Shown here piece by piece: positions 55,160 through 63,644 of a stretch of DNA of 64,000 nt. How positions within the stretch are numbered: the first letter of the stretch is position 1; every line of letters starts with the position of its first letter. Where the stretch lies: assembly GCA_947258435.1 (NCBI GenBank), contig CAMYID010000018.1, forward strand, positions 62,001 through 126,000, given 5' to 3'. This DNA is from an uncultured Alphaproteobacteria bacterium (GTDB taxonomy: Bacteria; Pseudomonadota; Alphaproteobacteria; UBA11222). The position numbers were made by a program, and so were the translations under genes. The notes under the pieces are model-generated. The model saw only the letters and a program-made list of their open reading frames with translations, was not told where the DNA came from and made no database searches.

Positions 55160-58100
55160 CTATCCGACCGCGCGTAATTTTTCGGCCCGCTCCAGATCGA
55201 CCGAAACAAGCTGGCTGACCCCCTTTTCAGCCATGGTCACGCCGAACAGACGATCCATATGCGACATGGTAATCGAATTATGTGTAATGACCAGAAAACG
55301 GGTTTCCGTGCTGCGCGTCATTTCCTGCAGAAGATTGCAGAATCGTTCGACATTCGCATCGTCAAGCGGCGCGTCCACCTCGTCCAGCACGCAGATCGGC
55401 GAGGGGTTGGTCAGGAATACCGCAAATATCAGCGCCATTGCAGTAAGTGCCTGCTCACCCCCCGATAACAGGCTCATCGACTGCAGCCGCTTACCCGGTG
55501 GGCTTGCCAGAATTTCGAGCCCCGCCTCAAGCGGATCATCGGATTCGACAAGTTCAAGCCGCGCATGCCCGCCGCCGAACAGATGTGTAAACAAACGCGT
55601 GAAATGCACATTCACGCTTTCAAAGGCTTCAAGCAGCCTTTCGCGCCCCTCGCGGTTAAGGCTTGCAATCGCCTGCCGCAACCGCGCAATCGCGGCTTCG
55701 AGATCCTCACGCTCGCGGATCATGCCATCAAGCTGCGCGCGCAGCTCCTCTGCCTCTTCATCGGCGCGCAGATTGACTGCCCCCATATTCTCGCGCTCCC
55801 GCCGCAAACGGGCCAGATCCTGTTCGACCTTTTCGAGTGTTGGCAGGCTATCGGGATCCTTTACCTCTGCAAGCGCCAGTGTATCGCCCGGCGCACAGTT
55901 GAGCCGATCTGCGATCTGCGCCGCCAGATCCTCGGCACGTTCAGCCGCGTTCTGGCCCGCCGCATGGCACCGCGCCCGTTCCTCACGCCGGTTACTCAGA
56001 TCCTCCTGCGCGTCGCGCACTTCCCTGTCGCAATCGGCAAGCGCCGATTCCGCCTGCTGCAACGCATCGGCGGCCACGCGGCGGCGCGCCTCAGCCTGCG
56101 CAATCTGATCAAGCAGGGCCGCGATCTGGGATTTCAGCGCGTCGGGCTGTGCCTGCAGATGCGCCAGCTCCTCTGTCAGCTCCGCGATACGCTCACGCAA
56201 AACAGCTGATTGCCTGTCCGCATCCTGTTGCCGCGTCCGCCAGGCCTGCATCTCCGTGCCGATCGCGCTCAACCGTTCGGCGCGCGCGCGCGCATTGCGC
56301 TCATAACCCTCCAGCGCACCCTGCGCCTGCGTCAGTTGCGACCGGCGCTCGGTCAGGGTGGCGCGGGCCTCGTCAACCGCTTGTTGGGGCACCGCTTCTG
56401 ACTCAAGCTCAGCGGCCGCCTGCTGGGCTGCGGCGAACTCTATCTCCGCCTCAGCCAGCTCCTGCGCAAGCCGCTCACGCGCCCCGGCAAGACTGTCGCG
56501 CTTGGCCGACAAGGCTGCCGATGCCCGCTCCGCTTTGGCCTGCGCATCAAGCGCGCGGCTCAACGCCTCCTCGGCCGCTCTTGCCGATTTGCGTGCCGTC
56601 ATTTCCGCCTGCTGCAACTGCTGCACCTGTGCCGCCGCCTCTTTATGCCCGGCCTCGGCACGGGCCGCAGTTTTCGCCGCCGCATCGAACTGATCGCGCA
56701 GCTCCCCGTGGCGATTACGCATTTCAAGCCGTTTCGCCGCCGCCGTTGGCGCTTCCGCCGCCGCGGTAAATCCGTCCCAGCGCCACAAATCGCCCTGCAG
56801 GCTGACAAGCCTTTGCCCCGGTAACAGAGCGGGCTGCAATACCGGCCCCAATGCCGGCTCGATGATCCCGACCTGCGACAACCGTGCCGCAAGCTCTTCC
56901 GCTCCGGATACAAATTTGCCAAGCGCGGTCACGCCATCGGGCAATGCAGGTAGCGGCGTCTGCAATGAAACAAGTTTCCAGAAGGCAGGCGCCGCCTGAT
57001 CGGTCGGATAATTCAGATCATCCCCAAGTGCGGCCCCCAATGCGGTTTCATAACCCGGTGCCACCTGCAACGCATCGACAAGCGGCGGCCATAAATCCTC
57101 CTCATCGCTGTAAAGCAGTTTTGCAAGCGCCTTTTCCTCCGCCTGCAGACGCCCGGCGATCTCGCGTGCCTCATGAAACGCCTCACGCGCCGCAAGCTCA
57201 TCCTTCTGCGCCAGACCGTACCGCTCTTCAAGCTCAGTCAGATTAGCGCGCGCCGCGTTAAGCCCGCTTTTTGCCGCCTCTGCCGCATCGATACTCACCT
57301 GAACATCGGCAATCCCGGCAAGCTCGGTCTCCGCTTCCTGCTGCTCGCGGCTTGTCCGGTCTACCTGCTGCCGCAATTGCTGCGCGCGTTTCTCCGCCTG
57401 CGTCAGTTCACGCTTCAGGCTTTCCCCTGTCGCACGAATTTCCGCCAAACGCCGATTGGCCTGATCGAGGGTTCCCTCGGCCTGCGCGACAGCGCTTTCG
57501 GCCACCGCAAGCTGCTGCCGCAATTCACCATCGGTGCCGCTCTGTTCTTCCGCTGCGGCATTCAGGGTTGCCTGTTCTTCCACCAGCCGGGCATGCGCGG
57601 TCTCCGAATCGGCCAGCAGGCGCGCCTCGCGCGCCGCATCCTGTTCAGCCTGGCGCAGTGCCTGCGCGACGCGTTCTGTCTGCTGGGCCAGCCGGCTTTC
57701 CTCTGCCGCCAGCCCGTCACGCGCCACCGTCAGCCTGTGCAGCGCGGCGGCGGCCTCCGCCTCGTCCTTGCGCAGGGGCGGCACCGCTTCACCTGCTCTA
57801 AGCTGCGCGTTGGAAGCGGCTGCATTGCGGGCTGCCGCTGTATTAACCTGCGTTTCCGCCGCCTCCAGCATATCGGCGGCGCGCGCAACCGTCTCGCTCA
57901 CCTCCTGCCAGCGCAGATAAAAAAGCAGCGCTTCGGTGCGCTGGATATGGCCCGATAGATTGCGGTAGCGCGAGGCCTGCCGGGCCTGCCGCTTGAGGGC
58001 GGCAAGCTGCCCCTCTATCTGGGCCATGATATCGTCAAGCCGGGTCAGATTGGTTTCCGCCGCGCGCAGCCGCAACTCCGCCTCATGCCGCCGCGAATGC

Positions 58101-58618
58101 AGCCCGCCGATTCCCGCCGCCTCCTCAAGGATGGCGCGCCTGTCCGCGGGCTTTGCATCGATCAGCGCGCCGATGCGCCCCTGCCGGACCAGCGCAGTAC
58201 TATGCGGGCCGCTTGCCGCATCGGCAAATAGCAGTGAGACGTCACGCGCGCGGGTTTCACGGCCATTGATCCGGTAAACCGATCCCGCCTCCCGCTCGAT
58301 CCGGCGGCTGATCTCCAGATCATCCTGATCGTTGAAGGCAGCGGGCGCACGGCGCAAGCTGTTGTCGACCTGCAAGGCGACCTCGGCCATGTTGCGCGAG
58401 GGGCGGCTTGCGGTCCCGGCAAAGATCACGTCATCCATGCCCTTGGCGCGCATTTTCTTGGCCGAGCCTTCGCCCATCACCCAGCCAAGCGCTTCCACCA
58501 GATTGGATTTGCCGCAGCCATTAGGCCCCACGACCCCGGTCAGCCCCGGCTCGATCAGCAATTCGGTCGGTTCGACAAAGGACTTGAATCCGGTAATACG
58601 CAGCCGTGTAAAAAGCAC
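55160..58618 (-). CDS. smc: Chromosome segregation ATPase SMC
   Basis: Condensin subunit of 1152 residues. The N-terminal head has Walker A GPNGCGKSN (31-39) and the Q-loop region. A first long coiled coil (~170-490) leads to the hinge (~500-640), and a second coil (~640-1000) returns. The C-terminal head has the signature LLSGGEQALTAMALIFA and Walker B CVLDEVDAPLDD. It starts at a GTG. It lies 62 bp downstream of the DsbA-like gene, an order conserved in Alphaproteobacteria. Confidence 0.97.
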   Translation of the reverse strand: MLFTRLRITGFKSFVEPTELLIEPGLTGVVGPNGCGKSNLVEALGWVMGEGSAKKMRAKGMDDVIFAGTASRPSRNMAEVALQVDNSLRRAPAAFNDQDDLEISRRIEREAGSVYRINGRETRARDVSLLFADAASGPHSTALVRQGRIGALIDAKPADRRAILEEAAGIGGLHSRRHEAELRLRAAETNLTRLDDIMAQIEGQLAALKRQARQASRYRNLSGHIQRTEALLFYLRWQEVSETVARAADMLEAAETQVNTAAARNAAASNAQLRAGEAVPPLRKDEAEAAAALHRLTVARDGLAAEESRLAQQTERVAQALRQAEQDAAREARLLADSETAHARLVEEQATLNAAAEEQSGTDGELRQQLAVAESAVAQAEGTLDQANRRLAEIRATGESLKRELTQAEKRAQQLRQQVDRTSREQQEAETELAGIADVQVSIDAAEAAKSGLNAARANLTELEERYGLAQKDELAAREAFHEAREIAGRLQAEEKALAKLLYSDEEDLWPPLVDALQVAPGYETALGAALGDDLNYPTDQAAPAFWKLVSLQTPLPALPDGVTALGKFVSGAEELAARLSQVGIIEPALGPVLQPALLPGQRLVSLQGDLWRWDGFTAAAEAPTAAAKRLEMRNRHGELRDQFDAAAKTAARAEAGHKEAAAQVQQLQQAEMTARKSARAAEEALSRALDAQAKAERASAALSAKRDSLAGARERLAQELAEAEIEFAAAQQAAAELESEAVPQQAVDEARATLTERRSQLTQAQGALEGYERNARARAERLSAIGTEMQAWRTRQQDADRQSAVLRERIAELTEELAHLQAQPDALKSQIAALLDQIAQAEARRRVAADALQQAESALADCDREVRDAQEDLSNRREERARCHAAGQNAAERAEDLAAQIADRLNCAPGDTLALAEVKDPDSLPTLEKVEQDLARLRRERENMGAVNLRADEEAEELRAQLDGMIREREDLEAAIARLRQAIASLNREGRERLLEAFESVNVHFTRLFTHLFGGGHARLELVESDDPLEAGLEILASPPGKRLQSMSLLSGGEQALTAMALIFAVFLTNPSPICVLDEVDAPLDDANVERFCNLLQEMTRSTETRFLVITHNSITMSHMDRLFGVTMAEKGVSQLVSVDLERAEKLRAVG

Positions 58619-58680
58619 CCTGCCCGGTCCTCACATTTCAGCCAGCAAATCGATCTGCGGCGATAAAGGCGGCATCCCGT

Positions 58681-59394
58681 TCACCCCTCGCCAAGATAGG
58701 GGGCAAGGATCCTGTCGAAATCCGCGACCTCAAGCCCGCCTGAGTAAGTCTTGCCCGCGATCACAAAACTCGGCGTCGAGGTGATATCGAATTCATCCGC
58801 GCCCTTCATCCGGCTGGCAACGATCATTTCAGCCAGGGGTTCATTCGCCATGCAGGCCTGGAAAGCCGCTTCGCTCATCCCGCCAAGCCGCGCAATCCGC
58901 GACAACGCGGCGATGGGATCGGTGGCGGTTGCCCATTTGCCCTGCTGCATGAACAGAACATCGAGATAACCACGCACGCGCTCTTCCCCGGCGCAGCGCG
59001 CAAGCATGGATCCGCGCAATGCCAGCCCATCGAGCGGAAACTCCCGGAAAATAAAGCGAACCTTGCCTGTTTCCACATATTTCGCGCGCAGTTCAGGATA
59101 AATACTCAAATGAAAACTGGCGCAATGCGGGCAGGTCATCGAGGCATATTCGATGATGGTAACAGGCGCGTCCGCGGCGCCATCGACAATATCGCCCGCG
59201 AAATAACCGGCGGCATCAGCCGCTTGGTCCGCATCAGCCGCCTGGGCCATTTCGGCCACGGCATTGCTGTCGGCATCCGCCGTCTCCGCGCCGGCATTCG
59301 CCGAATCGCCAAAGCCCCACCAGGCCAGCCCCAGAAGTGCGACGATTGCCAGCCCGGCAACCCCCAAAAACTGCTTGTTATTGTGTATCATCAT
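58681..59394 (-). CDS. DsbA-family thiol-disulfide oxidoreductase, membrane anchored
   Basis: A 237-residue periplasmic thioredoxin-fold protein. An N-terminal signal anchor (~8-28) is followed by an Ala/Asp-rich linker and then the DsbA fold, with active site C88-P-H-C91 (SMTCPHCASFH) and the cis-Pro in DITSTPSFVIAGKTYSGG. It is of the Com1/BdbD type. I start it at ATG 59394; the adjoining ATG at 59391 is equally possible. Two operator-like elements lie upstream. Confidence 0.9.
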   Translation of the reverse strand: MMIHNNKQFLGVAGLAIVALLGLAWWGFGDSANAGAETADADSNAVAEMAQAADADQAADAAGYFAGDIVDGAADAPVTIIEYASMTCPHCASFHLSIYPELRAKYVETGKVRFIFREFPLDGLALRGSMLARCAGEERVRGYLDVLFMQQGKWATATDPIAALSRIARLGGMSEAAFQACMANEPLAEMIVASRMKGADEFDITSTPSFVIAGKTYSGGLEVADFDRILAPYLGEG

Positions 59395-59452
59395 TTCCAA
59401 ACCACAAGATATTGCGTGAGTATAGTCTTGCCATTCCCACTTACCAAGCGCA

Positions 59453-59472
59453 TTTGCACCATATGGTGCAAA
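59453..59472. promoter_or_regulatory. Perfect 20-bp palindrome upstream of the DsbA-like gene
   Basis: TTTGCACCATATGGTGCAAA, 59 bp before the start at 59394. Beside it, TGTCGCAT occurs three times (59474, 59506, 59516). The core matches the near-palindrome at 5482-5497. This is a good candidate for a repressor site. Confidence 0.45.
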
Positions 59473-59615
59473 CTGTCGCATTTATGATGCATATGGCTGC
59501 ATCAGTGTCGCATCTTGTCGCATTTTCAAGACACATCGGTGTGAGTGTTGCATGGAACTGTGGCGACAATCGGTTCGGCCGACCCACCCGACCGATTCGC
59601 CGCCGGCGCGCAGCA

Positions 59616-60137
59616 TTATTCCGGCGGCCCCCGCCGCTGCGCCTGCCGCGCCAGCACCCCCCGGCCCAGCCGGTCGAGCGCAGTGCGCAGCGCCGGATCG
59701 TCGGTCCCTGCCAGCATTTCCTCAAGCCTGCCCGCCGCCGCGGGCGGAAGTGCCGCAGCCTTGTCGGGCAGAGACTCATCCGCCTGTGGCAACGGCCCCT
59801 GCACAAGCCGCAGCCGCGCCACGGCGCGAAATCCGCATAACCTGTTGATGCGGCCGATCAACACCGGTTCGAGATGCTGCAACTCCAGAGCCGCCGCCCC
59901 CTCAACGCGGATAAGCAGCGTCCCCCCTTCCCCCTTGCCGCGCGGAAAGGACAATTTTTCAGGCAGACTGAGCCGCGCCAGCGCGTCGCCGACAATTTCG
60001 GTCCAGCCTGTCAGAATTTCCGAGGTAGCAAAACCGCGCTTGCCGAAGGATTTGCGCGCAATGGCATCGGTCAGCTCCGACAGGCGCAGGTTAAGCGCAC
60101 GCCGATCACCAGCCGACTGTCCGGTCTGTCTGCCCAC
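59616..60137 (-). CDS. DUF721 (DciA-like) protein
   Basis: A 173-residue DUF721 protein, the group that includes DciA, the helicase-loading factor. The core is LTDAIARKSFGKRGFATSEILTGWTEIVGDALARLSLPEKLSF followed by a KH-like strand pattern (LLIRVEGAAALELQHLEPVLIGRINRLCG). I start it at GTG 60137, which gives the usual short N-terminus. An ATG 27 codons earlier has no ribosome site. Divergent from mutY. Confidence 0.82.
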   Translation of the reverse strand: MGRQTGQSAGDRRALNLRLSELTDAIARKSFGKRGFATSEILTGWTEIVGDALARLSLPEKLSFPRGKGEGGTLLIRVEGAAALELQHLEPVLIGRINRLCGFRAVARLRLVQGPLPQADESLPDKAAALPPAAAGRLEEMLAGTDDPALRTALDRLGRGVLARQAQRRGPPE

Positions 60138-60283
60138 TGTTCCCGAACCTCGCTCCAGAAAAGCCCCTGTTCCGCCAACTATAGCGAGACCGACCCCAAC
60201 AGCGCTATAGAAAGGCATGCCCGATTTATCGCCGCGGGCGGAATCACCGCGCCGGTTTTCGCGATCAGAGGAGTTTTCAGCCC

Positions 60284-61354
60284 TTGCCCGATATGCGCAA
60301 GCTGCTTGACTGGTACGATGCCCACCGGCGCGACCTGCCCTGGCGCGTGAATGGCGGCGAGACGCCCGACCCCTACCGCGTCTGGTTGAGCGAGATCATG
60401 CTGCAGCAGACGACAGTCACAACCGTGCGCGACTATTTCGACAGGTTCCTGAGCCGCTGGCCAACCGTGCACGCGCTGGCGGCCGCGCCGCTTGAAGCGG
60501 TGCTGACCGAATGGGCCGGGCTTGGCTATTACGCGCGGGCGCGCAATCTGCATAAATGCGCCCGGATCGTCAGTACTGAACTCAACGGCCGGTTTCCCGC
60601 CACCCCGAAGGCCTTGCAGACACTGCCCGGGATCGGACCCTATACCGCCGCCGCCGTCGCGGCGATCGCGTTCGACAGGCCGGCCCCGGTCCTCGATGGT
60701 AATATCGAGCGGGTGAGCGCGCGGCTTTTCGCAATCGGCGAACCGCTGCCGCAGGCGCGCAAGATCCTGCGTCCGCTGGCCGGTCAGCTGATCGATAACC
60801 GGCGCCCCGGCGACACGGCGCAGGCGCTGATGGATCTGGGCGCGATGATCTGCATCCCGCGCACCCCGCGCTGCGGCGACTGCCCGCTGGCCGATGACTG
60901 CGCCGCGCACAATCAGGCCATCGCCGGCAGCCTGCCGCGCCGCCCCGCGCGCAAACAGACCCCCACACGCCGTGCGGCGGCCTTCTGGCTTGAGCGGGCC
61001 CATGACGGGGCGGTCTATTTCGAAACCCGCCCCGCGAAGGGACTGCTTGGCGGCATGCTGGGACTACCCTGCAGCCCATGGGAAAACAGCAGCCGCAACG
61101 GCAAGCCCGATGATCCCGAAGCAGTCAGCCATCACGCACCGGTCAGGGGCACATGGCAGAAGGTGCCCGGCGAGGTGAGCCATATTTTTACCCATTTCCG
61201 GCTCAGGCTCACCGTCTATAGATGCCGTCTGGAGACCGGTCTGCCCGATACCGGGCACTGGATCGTACCGGCGGCGTTCCCGCAACGCCCCCTGCCAACC
61301 CTGATGCGCAAGATTGCCGCGCATGTGCTGAACCCGGAGCATGATCCGCAATGA
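60284..61354 (+). CDS. mutY: A/G-specific adenine glycosylase
   Basis: Removes adenine mispaired with 8-oxoguanine. The 356-residue protein has the catalytic Glu in SEIMLQQT, the HhH motif LPGIGPYTAAAVAAIAFD with the catalytic Asp after it (VLDGNIERV), and the 4Fe-4S ligands C-x6-C-x2-C-x5-C (CIPRTPRCGDCPLADDC). A NUDIX-like C-terminal recognition domain ends it. Start is TTG with GAGGAG 10 nt upstream; the ATG three codons later is an alternative. Confidence 0.96.
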   Translation: MPDMRKLLDWYDAHRRDLPWRVNGGETPDPYRVWLSEIMLQQTTVTTVRDYFDRFLSRWPTVHALAAAPLEAVLTEWAGLGYYARARNLHKCARIVSTELNGRFPATPKALQTLPGIGPYTAAAVAAIAFDRPAPVLDGNIERVSARLFAIGEPLPQARKILRPLAGQLIDNRRPGDTAQALMDLGAMICIPRTPRCGDCPLADDCAAHNQAIAGSLPRRPARKQTPTRRAAAFWLERAHDGAVYFETRPAKGLLGGMLGLPCSPWENSSRNGKPDDPEAVSHHAPVRGTWQKVPGEVSHIFTHFRLRLTVYRCRLETGLPDTGHWIVPAAFPQRPLPTLMRKIAAHVLNPEHDPQ

Positions 61355-62154
61355 GCTATTATCTGTCGAAAATTCTCTGGTGGATCCTGCAGCCGGGCAA
61401 TTTTCTGGTGCTGCTGCTGGTCGCCACCGCATGCCTGCTCCGGACAGGCTGGCACCGGCTGGCACGCGGCATGATCGCTGCCATTGCGCTCGGCTGCACA
61501 CTGATACTGCTGCTGCCGGTTGGTGAATGGCTCATCACCCCGCTTGAGAACCGGTTTGCGCGCCCCGCCCTGCCGTCCCGCCTTGATGGCATTATCGTAT
61601 TGGGCGGCGGTTTCGAACTGCCAATTCTGAACAGCCGCGCACTGCCCGAGCTCAACGCGGCCGGCGATCGCTATACTGCCTTTGTGGCGCTGGCGCGGCA
61701 GCACCGGGAAGCAAAGCTCATCCTGAGCGATGGCGACCCGTCACTCTTCCTGAACAAGGGAACAGCACCCGAAGTCAAACAGCTTTTTTTCAGCGCGCTG
61801 GGACTGCCGCCCGACCGCATCATCTTTGAAAACCGGTCGCGCAATACCTATGAGAATGTGCTGAAAAGCAAATCGCTGACCAGGCCGCAAAGGGGGGAGA
61901 ACTGGGTGCTCATCACCTCCGCCGCGCATATGCCGCGCTCTGTCGGGCTGTTCCGCAAGGCAGGCTGGCCGATTCTTCCCTATCCCACCGATTACCGCGC
62001 ACCTCCCACACCCCAATTGGGGCGGTGGCCCGATTTTTCGCGCAATCTGCGCACCCTTGATCATGCAGTGAAGGAATGGGTCGGTCTTGCCGCCTATTAT
62101 GCGCTGGGCCGCACCGACAGCCTGTTCCCCGCCCCTGCCGCTGCGGCGCCCTAG
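61351..62154 (+). CDS. YdcF/ElyC (DUF218) family membrane protein
   Basis: A 267-residue protein with two N-terminal membrane segments (~17-32, ~38-58) and a DUF218 domain (DGIIVLGGGFEL..., LILSDGDPS, ENRSRNTYENVLKSKSL, WVLITSAAHMPRSVGLFRKAGW). ElyC is linked to peptidoglycan precursor handling at the inner membrane. It overlaps mutY by 4 bp. Confidence 0.9.
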   Translation: MSYYLSKILWWILQPGNFLVLLLVATACLLRTGWHRLARGMIAAIALGCTLILLLPVGEWLITPLENRFARPALPSRLDGIIVLGGGFELPILNSRALPELNAAGDRYTAFVALARQHREAKLILSDGDPSLFLNKGTAPEVKQLFFSALGLPPDRIIFENRSRNTYENVLKSKSLTRPQRGENWVLITSAAHMPRSVGLFRKAGWPILPYPTDYRAPPTPQLGRWPDFSRNLRTLDHAVKEWVGLAAYYALGRTDSLFPAPAAAAP

Positions 62155-62225
62155 GCTCCGGACCCATAAATGGGATTCCCATTTTGTTGCGATTGTGATT
62201 CAACGTTTCCGAAGGGAAATCGTTG

Positions 62226-62420
62226 ATGCGCGAACACTTTTTTTGGCTGACGGAAGAGCAGTTTGCGCGGATTGAGCCGCTTCTGCCCACCGATACACGA
62301 GACAGGCCGCGGGTCGATGACCGGCGGGTGATCTCAGGGATCATCCACGTCCTGAAGTCAGGGGGAGGGTGGGGGGAGGGTGGGGGGACGCTGGGGGGAC
62401 GCTGGGTGGATGCACCGCTG
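62226..62420 (+). pseudogene. IS5-type transposase fragment
   Basis: Starts MREHFFWLTEEQFARIEPLLP and continues to VDDRRVISGIIHVLKSGG, the N-terminal part of IS5-group transposases. Where intact relatives continue GRWVDAP, a G-rich duplication (62361-62406) interrupts the frame. RWVDAP reappears after it, and then similarity ends. The DDE catalytic part is missing. Confidence 0.75.
62361..62406 (+). repeat. G-rich tandem duplications, G-quadruplex-prone
   Basis: Runs of 5, 3, 6, 3, 6, 6 and 3 G separated by A, T or ACGCT. The unit GGGGGGACGCT is repeated and overlaps the transposase codons for Gly-Gly-Arg-Trp. Four closely spaced G runs within 62361-62387 satisfy a quadruplex pattern. Confidence 0.8.
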
Positions 62421-62714
62421 GTGGAAAAGGGGGGAGCGCACTCACGCAACAGGCCGCTCTTGTGGCAGTCGAACCACCAGGATACATGCCCTGACCGACC
62501 GCTTTTGCTGCCCCGCGCACCCGGCGGTTCGCGCCGTTCCCAAATTCGGCTCAAAACTCACCGAAGACAGGTAAAGGAACAGTCCCTATCCAACAATAGG
62601 GTAGGAATAAATAGAACACAGCAGAGCGACCAACTCACGGTCTGGCGGCAACCAAGGTCTACAAGAAAAGAGAAGGGGTTTGACAAATGGTGACAAAATT
62701 GTCACCATATACTG
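62421..62714. other. Remnant region between the IS fragment and the toxin gene
   Basis: About 290 bp. I see no intact gene; the frame continuing from the transposase is compositionally unlike protein. It ends with the toxin-antitoxin promoter/operator. Confidence 0.4.
62680..62708 (+). promoter_or_regulatory. Promoter and 22-bp palindromic operator of the toxin-antitoxin pair
   Basis: TTGACA at 62680-62685 is followed by a perfect palindrome at 62687-62708 with the arms ATGGTGACAAA / TTTGTCACCAT overlapping as one symmetric block. It ends 6 bp before the toxin ATG. An autorepressor of the HigA type would bind here. The -10 is unclear. Confidence 0.65.
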
Positions 62715-63065
62715 ATGGCAAGACCTACACGACCGATAGCATGGATCAAAAGAGCGAAGAAGGATTTTGAGAAATTTCCGCCGGCAGCGCAGCGCATCAT
62801 GGCCGAAGCGCTGACAATCGCGGCCGAGGGCCAAAAGCCTGATCTGGCCAAACCAATGACCGGACTCGGAAGCGGCGTGATGGAAATCGTGCTGCGCTAC
62901 CGGAAAGATGCCTACCGCACCATCTACGTGCGCGAGATTGCCGGGTCCTTATGGGTGGTGCACGCCTTCCAGAAGAAATCCAAGACCGGCATCAAGACCC
63001 CGAAACCCGAGGTCGATCTGATCCGCGAGCGGCTGAAACGTTTACGAAAGGAGCTATTACAATGA
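62715..63065 (+). CDS. RelE/HigB-like (phage Gp49-type) toxin
   Basis: A 116-residue predicted ribosome-dependent mRNA interferase. The RelE-like core is IAWIKRAKKDFEKFPPAAQRIMAEALTIAAEGQ, with MEIVLRYRKDAYRTIYVREIAGSLWVVHAFQKKSKTGIKTPKPEVDLIRERL giving the Gp49/HigB2 pattern. Toxin-first order and a 4-bp overlap with the antitoxin are typical of higBA. No clear ribosome site lies before the ATG. Confidence 0.87.
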   Translation: MARPTRPIAWIKRAKKDFEKFPPAAQRIMAEALTIAAEGQKPDLAKPMTGLGSGVMEIVLRYRKDAYRTIYVREIAGSLWVVHAFQKKSKTGIKTPKPEVDLIRERLKRLRKELLQ

Positions 63066-63388
63066 CACAGGAAGAATTCGAACTGGTACGGGGCAGCGGC
63101 AACGTCTTTGCCGATCTCGGCATGGAGGATGCCGACAATCAGCAACTCAAAGCCCTCTTGGCCGCCAAGATTATTGGTGTGCTCGATGAGCATGAGCTTT
63201 CGACCCGCGCCGCCGAACGGCTGACGGGCGTTAAGCACAGCGAGTTCGTACGCATCCGCAAGCCCTATCTCAAACGCTTCACCTCAGATCGGCTGATCGC
63301 CATCCTCAACAAGCTCGGCCAGCAGGTTACCGTTGAGGTCGATGTACGGCCGCGAGAGAAGGGGACCGGCGCACCGCAGCCGGGATAA
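63062..63388 (+). CDS. HigA-like XRE antitoxin
   Basis: A 108-residue antitoxin starting with ATG inside the toxin stop (ATGA). The helix-turn-helix is KIIGVLDEHELSTRAAERLTGVKHSEFVRIRKPYLKRF (~38-75), the HTH_37 type that partners Gp49 toxins. It should neutralise the toxin and repress at the palindrome 62687-62708. Confidence 0.87.
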   Translation: MTQEEFELVRGSGNVFADLGMEDADNQQLKALLAAKIIGVLDEHELSTRAAERLTGVKHSEFVRIRKPYLKRFTSDRLIAILNKLGQQVTVEVDVRPREKGTGAPQPG

Positions 63389-63644
63389 CGGTAATGCAGG
63401 CCTATAGCAGTTAATCCGTTGAGCTCGGGTTATCCGCGCTTTATGCTTGAATCGACCGTTCCGATGTAAAAATGCGCGAATAAATCAGTTAAATTCGAAT
63501 TATCCGCGCTTTTATCTACATATCCTAAATATTTCTCGCAAAAAAACGAGACTCTTGTCTTTAAAATCGCTTGAAATCACTAATTCAAATCACTAATTCA
63601 AAGATGTAACATTTCGTTACTTAACTTATATAAAGGAAAAATTT
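63389..63644. other. AT-rich intergenic region with direct repeats
   Basis: Sharp drop in GC. It contains two similar blocks, each CAGTTAA followed by TTATCCGCGCTTTAT (63408-63444) or TTATCCGCGCTTTTAT (63486-63515), and a 13-bp tandem pair. It may be regulatory for the gene that starts at 63645. Confidence 0.5.
63574..63599. repeat. 13-bp tandem repeat, two copies
   Basis: AAATCACTAATTC at 63574-63586 and again at 63587-63599, 46 bp upstream of the last gene. Confidence 0.85.

Larger units (their letters stand above)
62155..62420 (+). mobile_element. Decayed IS5-family insertion sequence, 5' end
   Basis: Begins one base after the YdcF-like stop with an IS-like end (GGCTCCGGACCCATAAATGG), including an AAATGGG/CCCATTT hairpin at 62168-62184. 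It then runs into the 5' part of a transposase. No matching right inverted repeat is visible before the toxin gene, so the element is truncated. Confidence 0.65.

Noticed and set aside
62703-62713. TATACT at 62708-62713 as the -10 of the toxin-antitoxin operon
   Set aside because: It would put the transcript start after the toxin ATG, and the spacing to TTGACA is 22 bp. Only possible if the real toxin start is further downstream.
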